In this document: positions 1 to 13,221 of the stretch, one piece after another
How the letters are laid out: each line of letters starts with the position of its first letter
How positions within the stretch are numbered: position 1 is the stretch's first letter
NCBI RefSeq assembly: GCF_021730395.1
Contig: NC_069376.1
Span: 14,169,001 to 14,233,000 of the forward strand
From: Mercenaria mercenaria
Taxonomy: Eukaryota; Mollusca; Bivalvia; Venerida; Veneridae
Length of the DNA stretch: 64,000 bases
Direction: 5' to 3'
Notes under the pieces: model-generated
Databases searched by the model: none
The model's input: only the letters and a program-made list of their open reading frames with translations
Told to the model about the DNA's origin: nothing
Program-made: the position numbers and the translations under genes

Positions 1-1007
1 TAGCATCTTCTTAAAAACGCTCTACTTGAGCGAATAGCCTGGCTAAAAAAGGACAACTTGCCAACCAATGACTGAAACTCTTTTAATGTAACCTTCTTTT
101 TCTGCAGAACATTAAATATAGATTCACGCAATTCTTCAACTTTATGCAAGGGAATCCTAACTATCATGCAAATTGAATCTAGTTCCAGTCCTAAAATTAT
201 CAACTTTGTACAAGGCCCTACTGATTTTTCTTCCGCAATAGGAACCCCAATGGCAGCACAAACTGATGAAAATGACGAAACAAGCTCTCTGCAATGATTT
301 GTATTGCGAGCTCCCGCAAAAATGAAATCATCCAAATAGTGATCCATAGTATTTCTTTTTGCAAAGTACTGAACTAACCATTGTAAGAATGTTGAAAACT
401 TTTCAAACAATGCACATGATATCTTGCAACCCATCGGTAAAAACTTATCGATATAAATATTTCCATCATTATCTTTTAAACCTAGTAAACAGAAATCATC
501 CGGGGAAATAGGTAAAAGCCGAAATATTTCCGAGTTTCTTCCCAACCGAAAAATCATATCTGCCACACTGTCAAATGATGTATAATTAACTGAGCTAATT
601 TTATCATCAATACCATCATTTACACTTTTCCCTTCCGGGTAAGATAAGTGAGTTATAAGTCGCCAACCCCCGTCAGACTTGGGGATTAAGCCAACTGGTG
701 AGATTTTTAGATTTTTAAAGGGTGAAACTCTAAATGGACCAGCAAATCTACCCATCGCAACTTCATTACATATCTTTTGTTTTAAAATTACTGAATTTAA
801 ACGTGCAGATTTCAGATTAATTGAGTCAACTGCAACCCTATTCCCTACAAAACCAAGCCGGAAACCATTCAAAAAACCATCTTTTAATAATTCAGCATCC
901 CTCCTATTTGGATATATTTCTAAATATGAAATCAACAAATCAACATTTATAGGAGATTTGCCCAAAGTTAAATCAAAATTTTTTGTTATAGTTTCTTGAT
1001 CGGACAT
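1..1007 (-). mobile_element. DIRS-like retroelement, reverse transcriptase part (fossil, runs off left edge)
   Basis: The minus strand reads openly from a Met at 1007 to the window edge. It shows reverse-transcriptase landmarks: a PVGLIPKSDGGWRLI block, an LPMGCKISCALFEKF block and the catalytic box HYLDDF, followed by a region like the DIRS/Ngaro connection domain. This is the pattern of tyrosine-recombinase retrotransposons (DIRS order) rather than Ty3 or Bel elements. RNase H and recombinase parts, if present, lie outside the window. It begins inside the end of the gag-like frame, a layout known in the family. The visible part looks whole, which suggests a fairly young copy. Confidence 0.85.
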
Positions 1008-2073
1008 CTGTGAATGAGTGAGGCCCGGCCATACGCTGGCCCTGGGTAGCAGAGGCTCTGCCTGGCCGGGCTCCAGTAAATCCTTGACCTTGCACCCTGT
1101 TAACAGAACACATGTTAGATGGATGAGAGCCGTTACAATTTAAGCAAGCATGTCTATACGTGCATTGCATTTTTTGACACTGTCTATAATTAAAATCATA
1201 GCATTTCTTGAAACTAAAATTGCTCCTAGCACTGTTGTTGTCCCTTTGCATAGGCGGGGTACCTACATACAACAACCAAAGCTCATAATCAATTCGAGCA
1301 AAAGAAATGCCAGTTGGGTCAGCCGCCAGTCGCATCCTAAACTGCTCGTCATAGGTTTTCCATCCTAAACCAGGATGACGTTTAGCCGCTAACCTAATAA
1401 CGTTCATGTATTTTAAAATTTCTTGCGTTCTATGCGAATGAAATGCTAAGAAAATAGATGCGTAAACCAGAAATGCATCTGACCAAATTTCGATTGTATT
1501 GATCTTATTTTTCTTTACGGGCTTAACAAACAGCTGGCCTAAATGCCCCATCTCAAGTGTTCGCGTTTCTTGCTCTCCTGGCTGCATTTCTAAAAGTGAT
1601 CCTAAATCAATATATTGGCCAGATATTATTTTATTTTTAACACTTTCGGCGACATGTAACCCCAAATCAGCATGTATACTTGAAACAGCGACCGGAACGC
1701 TACCCAACTGGCCATTATCATCAACGTTATAACTAACAAAATTTATACCGTTCATAACATCCCGTTCCATAGGCTGAGCCTGAGAGATGCTTGGTCTGTC
1801 AGCTTCTACCCTTGGTAGTGCTGGTGGCATGACCTGGGCAAGGCTTGGTCCAGTCAAATCTGACGCCGCCGGGGTCGTGCTTTCTTGCAACGTCATTGGT
1901 GTGGCATCACCTTCCGACGTCCCCTTTATCCGGCGTTTCTCCGCCACAGCATCTGGCAAGCTTAAGATTGGCGTCTCAGCGGCTTTTTTCTGCTTCCTTG
2001 TTCTCCCCATGATTATTTCTTCTATCTTTTCTCGAAGTTGCAAAAAACAAAATAACACAGCAGCACCAAACAT
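973..2073 (-). mobile_element. DIRS-like retroelement, gag-like frame (fossil)
   Basis: A 366-codon minus-strand frame directly upstream of the reverse transcriptase. The likely functional start is the Met at 2010 (MGRTRKQKK), which opens with a basic stretch. The N-terminal third is low complexity and rich in Ser, Thr and Pro. The middle is a globular segment with an LxLGWKTYDEQFR-type stretch. Near the C-terminus is a Cys/His cluster (CYDFNYRQCQKMQCTYRHAC, then CLNC) like the CCCH-type fingers seen in gag-like proteins of this group. Family placement rests mainly on the adjoining HYLDDF reverse transcriptase. Confidence 0.75.
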
Positions 2074-2220
2074 AACACTCTAAATTCATACCTTAATATT
2101 CATACGTGGAAGTAAATTGATATAGATTCTGGGTGGGATGGGCGGGTGTTTGAATTATTTTTCAAAAAAATCTTGATCGTTCTTAAAACCAACCTTCTAT
2201 CTTTTCTCGAAGTTGCAAAA
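2019..2220. repeat. 27-bp direct repeat pair at the 5' side of the DIRS-like element
   Basis: A 27-base word beginning cttctatcttttctcgaagt occurs at 2019-2045, inside the start of the gag-like frame, and identically at 2194-2220, a period of 175 bp. It may mark the element's terminal or internal-complementary region, where DIRS elements carry repeated ends, or it may be a local duplication. The outer limit of the element is therefore taken as roughly 2220. Confidence 0.55.
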
Positions 2221-4552
2221 GGAAGTAGCAAGGCGGTGCTCCCATAAATTCCACCCGGTCCAATGATCTCACAGAATTTAATCGAACTCCAATAACAAAC
2301 GGTTATTCACTAAAGGAATAACCGCAATAATTTCAACGAATGGGATTCTTTTTATAATAATTGAGCCGCGTCATTAGAAAAAAACAATATAGGGCAAAGC
2401 AGCCTGCGCATCGGTGCAGTCTGGTGAGAATCCATACTGTTCGCTTGCAAACCGTATTGCAAAAATTATTAGAGAAACTATAAGCGAACAGTATTGGTAG
2501 TCACTATTAAAATTCGACCCGAGTTTTGGTAGCGACAAAGTGCGTTGTAAAGGTACATACGATATGTTAAAGATCATGGAATGGAATACAGTTTTTTTCT
2601 ACATCAAGAGCTGTGTTAATTTTTACATTACGCACTAAGAGAGATAAAAGGAGGGAATGTCTACTATAAAAATAGCGGGGAGGGGGTTAAAATTTCCCTT
2701 TCCCGAGATATAGTTCCCTTATAAAACAACCAGAATGTAGGTGTCTGTGCGAAAGGGACCTCAGATGACGCCTCCTTTGCAATAGCGTTGAATTGTTTTG
2801 TTGTTTATATGTGCTAGTGTTGTCAGAGGAATAGTCCAACGAGATCTATAAATTGCAAAATATGTTGAATTCTGTAAAACGAAGAATAAATGTATGGTAC
2901 GGTCCTCCACCTAGACATTTTTAAAAACATCCAACATATACATAAAAGGCAAGATAAGGTAAGATAAGGCATACAAATCTAAATGTCATACAACAGCCTT
3001 CAATCAAATTAAATACAGCCAATTTATAATGAAACATATCAGAATTGCTTCAATGTCTCTTCGACAAACACGTCTCAAATTTCAGAAGTCTTTAAAATGC
3101 ATAATATACAAAAATTACAAGTATAACAGTAACCATGCTTTAAAAGAAGTCTAGAATTAAATTGTCATAATCCCCGCATACTGGAATTTGATGTTTACCA
3201 AATTTTAGATTGAAAATACATGTAACAATAATTTTTGTGTATGTTTAAGGGGTCTTAGATGAATATTTCCGGCAAAAACATTTTCCCTCTGTAAAGCTGA
3301 AGTGTTTCGAGAGTCCACCACAGATATCTTTGAAACACAACGTGAAAGAATGGTTAAAAGGTTGGCTTGGGCTTATTTGAAGAAGTTTCCAACAGTTAAA
3401 TTCTCTGTCGTTGTATTTAATATTTTACGCTTATACATGCGAATGGTATTTCGGGGTCCTCCGCGGACAACGCGTGGAAATGGTGGTTTCTATGTGTTTG
3501 GATGGGTAAAAAAATCACTGATAATTCTTTACTCAGAAATGAAGTTTTCTCCGCATTAAGGTATACAATGTCATGTATCTTAGTATTTATATAAATATAT
3601 AAATGCGGATGATTTTCTCTTAATATTTATTGCAGATTTTGGCTTTTTTCTTCATTTGTGTTAATACCGTTTTGCGTTGGATGTGTACAAATCCAACGCA
3701 TTTTGGTCCTTCTCTTTTGTAAATTACCAAACTGCGTTACGAGTAACGCATGTTGGTAGTGTCTACCAAAATGCATTCCTACCATTTTGAGGTACAACAT
3801 TGCATCAGTTATTTAAACGAAATATGCAGTTTGAGAAAACCCCTATTGTAAGTGCGCAGTATCTTGTCCACGCGGAAGCTTAAAATCTGTAGTAAGCTAA
3901 TACTTTAGTGAATATAAACAATTTTGTTACTATAACAATTTAGTGTATTGCTGAATTGATCCTAATTCTATATTTCATGTACCTTACAGTTTAAGTTTGC
4001 CACCTGATCGCCAGGAAATTACAAGCACTTTTATATTAGCATCAGCCAAACGGCGAAGCAACAATTATTCTTAACATTTTTGGATCGGACTTAAACCGTC
4101 AGATTGTTACAATGTAGTGATAACGCATGCTTTTTCTTTAACAACTGTCGGATCCTGAAGGATCGGTTGGTACTCAAGATCAGTTCGGCGAGAGAACCAA
4201 CGTATCCCTATAGATTCTAAGTACTTTGTAACACGAAATGAACTTGCGCTACATTTAATCTAACATAAAACATTAAAAAACCTATAAAGGATTTGCTGTC
4301 CCTCAACGCCATTGAATTCCCATAAAATGCACGTGAACATGTGGGCTGTTATTTCCTTATGAATTATCCGTTTTCGGGCCGTAATACTTTTACACTTTGC
4401 CACGGAACGCGCACATGCAAAACAAGAGTTTTATCAGTACTTGAGCACGAGAATATCTCTGTTAACACACTCTTCTGTTAAAACATCCTCAAGAAGTGAC
4501 TGAAACAGCAGTTTTACGCTTTAATTACCAGCTTTGTCATAGGAAATCCATC
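2221..4552. other. Intergenic, no gene recognised
   Basis: AT-rich sequence without a convincing exon. An 85-codon plus-strand frame at 3302-3559 has no recognisable domain. The region 3660-3800 repeats short words around 'aatgcgtt' (caaatccaacgcattttgg, accaaactgcgttacgag, taccaaaatgcattcc), suggesting the worn remains of a small repeat. No RNA gene seen. Confidence 0.4.
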
Positions 4553-4815
4553 TCCATGATTGGCGAGAAAGTCTCTGAGACACAATAAACAAACTAAATT
4601 GCATGGGGAATCTAGCTCCATGATTGGCAATAATGTCTCTGAGACACAATAAACAAACTAAATTGCATGGGGAATGTAGCTCCATGATTGGTAATAATGT
4701 CTCTGAGACACAATAAACAAACTAAATTGCATGGGGAATCTAACTCCATGATTGGCGATAATGTCTCTGAGACACAATAAACAAACTAAATTTCATTGGG
4801 AGTCTAGCTACATGG
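4553..4815. repeat. 64-bp tandem repeat, about 4 copies
   Basis: Unit starts tccatgattggc and contains gtctctgagacacaataaac; copies start at 4553, 4617, 4681 and 4745, then the array decays. Copies differ at only a few positions, so the expansion is recent. Each unit holds the short dyad GTCTC-T-GAGAC. Confidence 0.9.
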
Positions 4816-5242
4816 TTGCCGTTATATACATGTATTTTTACTCCCACACAGGTTGTCGTTAATTCTTAAAACAGTTTTCATTTCTGTATGCCGAGCTCGG
4901 TATCCTGATAAATGGCATTATGCCATAACTTTCAGTTTATCGGAAATTCAGCTGTTTGTATGTTTGAACAAATTTATTTCGCCCATAAGATTAAATACAC
5001 TTTCGTAGCCCATAGGTTCACATTTCTATATTCGATTGTCCTATACCACTCTTACTTTATTAATTTGTCTCTGTCTCTGTCTCTGTCATGAGAGATTAGT
5101 CGTCCTGATCACCTAAAGTAATAAGAATTCTGCCTGATTCGTCAACTTCACTTTTTTGATAATTGTTCGTAAGTTAAAACAAATGTTTTGTTGTGCTAAA
5201 TTGAATTTTACAATAATAAGGAGTATAGTTTTGAGTGTGTAC
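4816..5242. other. 3' flank of the Thr-rich receptor gene
   Basis: Probable 3' untranslated and downstream DNA of the minus-strand gene ending at 5243. It contains two minus-strand AATAAA words and a short (GTCTCT)n run at about 5078-5097. Confidence 0.5.
5056..5061 (-). promoter_or_regulatory. Candidate polyadenylation signal AATAAA
   Basis: Minus-strand AATAAA about 180 bases past the stop codon of the receptor gene. A second one lies at about 4972-4977. Position is suitable, but such words are common in AT-rich DNA. Confidence 0.4.
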
Positions 5243-5708
5243 TTAATCTTTCTCGCCCTGGTTACCAAATAGCATATGATCATACGCTGGTTTACAACAA
5301 TCTGTCATTTTGATAATATTTTTTGTTTTTGTGTTACTTCGTATTGTGTCATACATGCCACAAGTGTCAGTGGTACCTGTCCAATATCTTCCGTAAGCTA
5401 GATCATCTGCAATATACGTGTTCGCGTAATCTGGCGAAGCATATTCTGTATTTTGGAATATGTGGTTTACATTTGAATAGCCAGGAAGAGTTGAAAAGCT
5501 GGATTCTTGATGCAGTTCAACACTGTCGTCTGATTCAACACGCTTGGTCGACCTAATATTTACTTTGCTGTATCCATATGCAGACGTTTCTTCCCATTGT
5601 ACATTACCGAAATCTACGTCCTCTTTTAAACTTACTACGTCGTATAGAGCACACTGATTAGATACGGTTTCGCTATGAACATATTTGTCTTTAGGTAACC
5701 GCTGTTTT
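5243..5708 (-). CDS. Exon 5: cytoplasmic tail with Tyr motifs, stop codon
   Basis: Begins after a strong polypyrimidine-CAG acceptor (ttttttttttcag). It is open for 154 residues, then TAA at 5245-5243. The first base completes the Arg codon split with exon 4. The tail is hydrophilic, starts KQRLPKDKYVHSE and ends FGNQGEKD. It includes a Tyr cluster EYASPDYANTYIADDLAYGR. Confidence 0.88.
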
Positions 5709-8700
5709 CTGAAAAAAAAAAAGAGAAAGGAAGTTTCTCATATGCTATACTTGTATATCATTGAAGATTTAGGATCATTGATTGTACTAGATTTATATTT
5801 ATAAAGAACACTAATACTGCGAAATTTACTGTAAGTTATCCCATAGCGTAGAAGACCTTTATAAGCTTAGCTTTCGGATCTAATCCTTTTTCAGCATGTA
5901 TGATAACAATATTGTAAATTGTAAATTGTATTATGCACATATGTTTGAAATGAAATATGTTTAAACTAACTATATCCGGTTTCTTAACAACTGGCAGAAA
6001 TTAAATAGAGAAAAGTGGAAACTTTACAGGTCGCTCAACACTACAAAAACGAAAATTTTGCAGGCTCGGTTTGATTGAGCCTGTTCATGGACGGTAGTGG
6101 AAATGCATAGCCATCAATTGAACTGATATATTCTCATTACTTACAAAGTCTGTTGAGATAAAAAAAAATATGTTATAGTATTAATTGTCATACTGACACT
6201 GATGTTTTCTCAGAAAAAAAACCCAACATTTTCTCTCTAGGCTCATCTCAAGAGGCAAGAGATATTTTAAACTTTTTTCAGAAAGTGGTATCAGAGAGGA
6301 TTGATTTTATAGCTAGGTGCTTTTACATTTAATGACTCTAACGACTGATGTCAGTCTACTTGTGGGTTAATAGACCTTTCCAACGTAAACGTAATTACGA
6401 AACGGAATACTGAATCCGTAAAATTTTAGGCTAATTTGTGGTCTATGGGAGACAATTTCATCCAATAGTAATGCAATAATAACCTCCCTTAGACTATTTG
6501 TTTTTTGCAAATAACATTTACGGATTCAGTAATTCGTTTCCGATTTACGTTTACTTTAGAAAGGTCTAATAGTGTGCTTGTTTTTATTATACCATTACGC
6601 TTAAATGTAGGAAATATTACTTCATTCTACATGTTTTACAAGTAGATCTACGAAATAAGTATTCCCAAAGACGTATAAAATACACAGAAATGCAACAGGC
6701 GGTAATATATTTTTAACCAAACTTCAATTTATTTTTAAAGCTCTTTGGTATTTCTTAATTCTAAAAGTCATTGTTTTAAGCAAAAATAACTATATTCCCC
6801 TTTCATGTAAACATAACTTTTAGCTGAACTGGTCATATTGCTGGACTATTGAAATATTTCACTAGAGCTATCACAAATGTAATTCATGCCTTCACCTGGA
6901 CTTCGTTGACATATAGATCAAACCATCACAGGATCATAATTTGGGAAATTATAAATTTTTTAAAGCATTTTAAAAATCTCTTGTGCACAACTACGTATCA
7001 ATGATGATCATTGCTGAATGTTTGAATACATTATATGCAATAATGAATGAGTGATTCAGGTCACAAACATTTTATATAATATATCATTATATTATTTGAT
7101 GTCAGCTACATGTGTATTGCAAAAAATGGCGTTCCATTAATGCGATAAGCCAGTCGCATATCGGTAAAATGCCACGTGAATTCACTCAGTCCCATGTGCT
7201 ACACTACTTGTTGCACTCCAATATAAATGCGGACTCCAGGCCGCAGGTAATAACGGACGAGGACTAGGGCGCACAAGATATCAAACTGTATTTTAATTAT
7301 TGTTGTCAGTGGCTTAATCATGAACTTTTGAAAGATGACCATATTACAAAGTCCTTAAATTCAAATATTGACACATCACCACTTTCTGTATATCTAAAAT
7401 ACGTTTGCCAATAGACATGCCACTGTCTACTACTCATACTACGGACAATGGAAACTAGAGCTATCATTTACTGTGATTAATTTCCCGGAGCATCGCTTTG
7501 GCACAGGAAAAAAGAGTTGACATGCTTTGTTAATGGCTGCCCTAACCTTTGTTAACTCCATAAAACAGTGGAAATAGTAAGTGTTGTCACCATATACCTG
7601 AGGGAAATGAGTGTATGGGTGTCCTCATATTTCTCGATCAGTTTCAATGGAATTCATTTAGCACGCTTTGAAATGGTGCACGATGGGTCCCTACATTCGT
7701 CTATCCAAGGAAACAAAACATGCCATGCACATATACACTAAGGATTTTCATGAATATATTATTTTTGTTGTTTGATAAACTAAAAAACATTAAACCTAAA
7801 ATCCAAAGACGAAAATCATTTAAAAAGTTCAAAATAGCGTCCGATATGGCTGCCAATACCGAAAATCCATGTTTTCTATGTTGAATACTCTAAATATACA
7901 GATTGCTCTACCGTGACATAATACTATTTTAATAATAGGCATTTAAATATTTCTTCAGTCACTTCATTACAAAGAGGTCGCTAGAATGGAAATTCTTATT
8001 AAAATCATTATAATTTGAGCACAAAACATTAATACAGGGTACGATTTGCGATCATGACAAGATAATTGTTTCATTTTTTTTGTAACAAAACATCCTTAAA
8101 TGCAATTTAAAGTTATGGAGTGGAAGCCTACTTTTACTTGACCATTTCCAGTAACCTTGACCTTTAACTGACAAACATACATCATATTTTGACACATTGT
8201 CTCATCATGGGAAACATTTTTCTGTAGCACAAATCCATATAATCAATCAATGCATATAAACGTTATGAAGCGGAAACTTTTTACTTGACCTTCAAGAGTG
8301 ACATTGACCTATGCCCCACAAACATAAGTCGTGTACGTGCGTGATAATCTTTATACTGTCCTCTATTTACATACCAAGTTTTTATGAACCTAGCTTTTTT
8401 GAGTAATTTTTGAGTAGTTGCAAGATCCAAATTGTTCTACCGGTAGGGTAACAACAACCTTTTGTTGATACAATTTTGCTTTAAGCCTGACAAATAAAAT
8501 GAGTTTGAAATCATTTTTTTTCTTTGAATTTCTCACCTCCATCTGCAGACGATGACGATTGCAGTGACGTCAATCAACACTACAGAGATAACCGAAACTA
8601 AGATGTATATTGCAGTAGAGCCGCTGTTTGCCAATTCTTGAAATAAAATATATATAAAAGTATATAACTTTTTATAATTTCGTTATAACAAGAAGGTATG

Positions 8701-11700
8701 TTTAAATTAATATTTCTAAATCTTTATATTTGCAATGCTACACACAATGTATTTAAAAACATTCATCTTTTCTGTGTATGCGTTTAACACTTTCACAAAC
8801 GTATGATTCTGATCTTTCCTATAGAAAAGGCAAGTCTAGAAAATAACTAAAACTGAAACTGAAACTGCTTTATTTGATTAAACGCCTAATTTTACACACA
8901 GTATATTCACTGGGGTTGTACATTAAATTAAAAACGAAAAATCATGATAAATTATATACAAAATGGTATCAAACAATGAAACACGACATATTTGACAAAA
9001 TTTCTGTACAACAAAATTACAACATTGATAGACACGCTTAAAAAGATGGGTATTTCTATAGAAAAGACGTGTGTATCAAGAGTAGAACGCAACCAGTCAA
9101 TAGACATAATAATTACAGACTGTCTTGATTCAGTCTATTCTTGAGTGGTAATGAAATATGAAACACCCTAAGGCCTAAAACATTCTTTGTTTCCGGTTAC
9201 ATGCTAAAACGTAAGGGTAGGTAGGTCAGAATTTTTTTTTAATTAAGTGAGACTTTTCGGAAATTATTTTTGTGTCAAAAACAAATGAATACAAATAAAG
9301 GGGTTATGCCTTTAGAGTATCAGTAAGTTGATTTCTAACATTACTGGTCATGTTTAAAGTGTAGAAAGTGCAGTTTTGCAACTTTTTGTTAAAAACTTGA
9401 AAAAATATTCTCCAAGACCGTAGAAACATTAAGGGTCGGATCAAAAATTCAGGGGAAAGTCGGGATACAGGAAACAAACAATTGCTTTACGCAAAACGCT
9501 GGTGAATGAACTGCGTGACCCCAAAGGACCAGAAAAGTTCGAGTCTCATTAACTGATTTATATAGATTTCAGATAATGTCGGATAAATCTATTGACAGCA
9601 TAATTTATTTTATCTGATCTATTCTTTGATCCAGCAATGGCAGTAGTAAGAAAATAAGATGTATTAAATATTGATTGAAATACTTGTAGTGTCTGTTGTT
9701 AACGGGATAGTATTCATGGCTGTTGACAAAACTGTATTTGTTGATTTTGGTTCCATTATTGCTGTAACAATAAAGAAACAAATATAAATAAAATCTAGTT
9801 ACTTAACTAGAGCTGGCAAATAATGCAACCAAGCAAAACATAGCAGAGTCGGTTTAACTGAAATGTAGTTATTCCTTTAGTCTATAATCTCGGCAGTTTG
9901 GCAGTTATGTATAAACGCGAGAATCACTTCATTTCATAAAGTTTTTGTAAATAATTGTTAGTAAGAAAGAGAACGATGTAGCACGTGTGGATTTTTATAA
10001 TATAATTTGAGAACAAAAGTAAACGCGGGAGGATGATAATGCTAAAATGTATCTTACATATACTTGTTTGTTTTCTGATACGATCGGTAGACATATTGAT
10101 GATTTCAACTGTTGCTTTCGCGCTAATTTGCAAACTAGTTGCTGACTGTATACCAACTTTCTCTGTCTCCTTATTGGCTGTAATAGAGATTAAAGCTGGT
10201 GTTTTAAAAATGTCCAAACGTTACATGGTATATTATGATGTTTTTAAAGTGTCAGTCCTACTACTGGCGGTTAAAGTCTAAACTTTAGAAGTGCATGATA
10301 GTCCGTTAAATACATTAATGACTGAAAACAAGTATAGAAATACTGCATTGGAAAGGGATCCGTACGTTTTGGACTATCAAATAGTCTTTATTTTAATTTA
10401 TTTTAAATTAGAAGTTGAATTTTATACTTGATAATGAAATGTAGTCAATGACAAGACCTAGCCAGTCGCAGTAGTTTTATTCTTGGCGACTACTAAAATG
10501 TAAAAGACTGGTTTTAGCATTAAATCCTTAAAAAAAGGAGAGAATAAATTGAGTGATTGTTTTCAGTAAGTTTTTACTGCATGTATGTGAATACTAGTAC
10601 ACTAAAGTATATCAGATGCATCAGCTGAACCACACCTTGTTAAACAGACCGCTAAGAGATTTGTTTAACAGACCACTAAGAGATAGATACCATACCAGTT
10701 ATTGTTACAGAGAAAAATAAAATTTCTACACAAGTCTTGACAAAGAGACATTGGTCTTACTTTGATCCCCAGTAGTCTGATCTGTAAAATCATTAATCGT
10801 GTCAGTCGACATTATAGTGACAGTTGTTGGAGTAGATGACGGTGTAACAGTTGTCTCAGGTAGCGTCGTTACTGTAACTGAAGCAGAGTTAAAAGAACCT
10901 GATGAAAATTTCTCTTGGAATCATTTTGGATAAACTCTTTCCTTGCCACATAACATTTCAACTACTTTTTGAAAGCGTATTGTTTGGTTTTCGACAATTT
11001 GTGTAGGGGATCTTAGACAGAATTCTATATCTGTAGGGTCATTATGTTGATTCAGAAATATTGCATTGTCAACCGATATTAGTCTGTTAAGTTGTAAGCT
11101 ACAAGGATGTTTCTAAGAAAACATGCAATATCAAAATTTCACTGATTTCCACATATTGCCAAAATATGATTAAATCGTCGATAAAATTTTGTATCTGAAA
11201 CGCATATTTATTCCAGAACGTTCACTGAAATATCGATTTTTTACATGATGATACACGTAAATTGGTCTCACTTAGATCAGGATTAGTCGGTTCGGTAAAT
11301 TCTTTAATCGTGACAGTCGATATTGTGCTGGCAGTTGTTGTTGTTGTAGTTCGCGGTGTGGTAATTGTCTCCGGTTGGGTCTTTACTGTAATAAATAATG
11401 AAATATATATGAAAATCTTATAGGAGCACAGAACGCAACCAAAACTACAGTGCTTATTGCTTTCTGATTTATTAGTATTACATTATTTCTGATTAGCAGC
11501 AGATAAGTTGAATTAATTGGTGGTAGTTATATAGTAGTGGATCTAGGCCTTTAACTTTGATTTAATACAGCTGTAACAGGTTTATTTATTCTTGACACCG
11601 ACAACAAAGGACAGGATACAATTCACCTGTTTCCAGAATTAACATATAACGAGTGTATTTCTAATGTGCATGTAACTGTAACTCAACTACTTTTAAAATA

Positions 11701-13176
11701 AATATCATATATTCTAACACGACCAGTTCCCTTTCCCTGTTAAATAGAGATTGTTGAAAACTGTATGTTAAGTTATTTTACAACAATTCACTGTTCTTAC
11801 GCCACAGTCATTACGTCATAGCATTAAACGGCATAGCGGCGCGCTGGAAAAGAAACCAAAGGAAACAAGCAAATATCTAATAGACGTCGTCAAGGATGTA
11901 CTTTAACATGTTAAAATCGAAGTAGTATATCTCATTTAATGATTTGCTCTTGAATAAAATCATTGTTTTTCGTTCAGATGCGTATTATTATATCTCTCGG
12001 GCTACGCCCTCGTGATATAATTCCTTCTTATTTGAATTCGAAACAATGATTTTATTCAGTAACAAATCACTGAATGAGATATGTTATTTCTTAATTAAAC
12101 ACACTGTCGTTCAGTAGCCAAAACTATTTGTAGAAGTCAAAATATCTCTGTTAAATTAAATATTATTACTTTTATGCTACACTGCATACTTACTACTTAT
12201 ATCATACACTGACATGCTTTCTAAGCCCCCACAGAATTCATTCCTCAGCCCTGCGCATACAAATGTACAATCTGTTCGTTTGGAATGACTTCGGATAGTA
12301 TGGCCACATTTACAATGTATACCCTGAAAAAAGTAGGCCTAGCTGTCTTGTAATTATTGTTACCTAAGACTGTTGTTAACTAAAGCGTTACGCTAACAAA
12401 ATTATAAGCCGAATTTCCGCTTTATGATTCATTGCACATCCTCACAGACAGTGGTAGCGAGTGTTGGACAGTTCAGTATATTTTTGTTTATTTTATTATT
12501 CTGTTTTAGTTATAACTACTTTTAATTTTCTAATTACTTATTAAGCGTTTGCAGAGAAAAGCAGATGCAGCCATGATATAAATACAAAGAAGAACGTAAT
12601 TTTAACTTGTTATTTTTCAAAATCACTGCCTTTTGCAATGCTTTTCAGATTGGTATCTATTAAATTCTCTGGATTTATACTAAAATACAATAACACAGCT
12701 ATTTCTTCATTAAATTATCAGCACTATTTCACCTGTGTACCAGCATATCTGTACATTAAAGTCTTGCAAACGTCAATACAGTACGTGCCATGGATTTCTC
12801 GCGTCACCGCCGTCGTGATGTTTTTTCCAAATGTGCTCTTTTCGTAACATCCTATGTAACCGAATGGCTGTTGCGCTGTATTGAAAATAATATTTTAAGA
12901 AAGCCAACGATTTACAAGGCTTCTTTTAACATTCTATTTTTTTCCCACAAAATTAAGACCACGAAATGCACCAGAAGCCAGGGAGAGAAACCCTGAGCCC
13001 CCTATCAAAATGGGAGTTACCTCTTCATTTCCTCGAATTTAGACCTAAAAATGCACCAGAGGCCACCATTTCATGCCTGTTTTCAAAAATGTCTAGGGGG
13101 CAGAACCCATTGAATAGCTGAATACAGTATGAGTATGCAGTACAACTGAACAACTGGAATATATATATATACAGAA

Positions 13177-13221
<45 letters not shown>

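Noticed and set aside
3302-3559. 85-codon plus-strand frame
   Set aside because: Isolated, no motif, no splice or promoter evidence.
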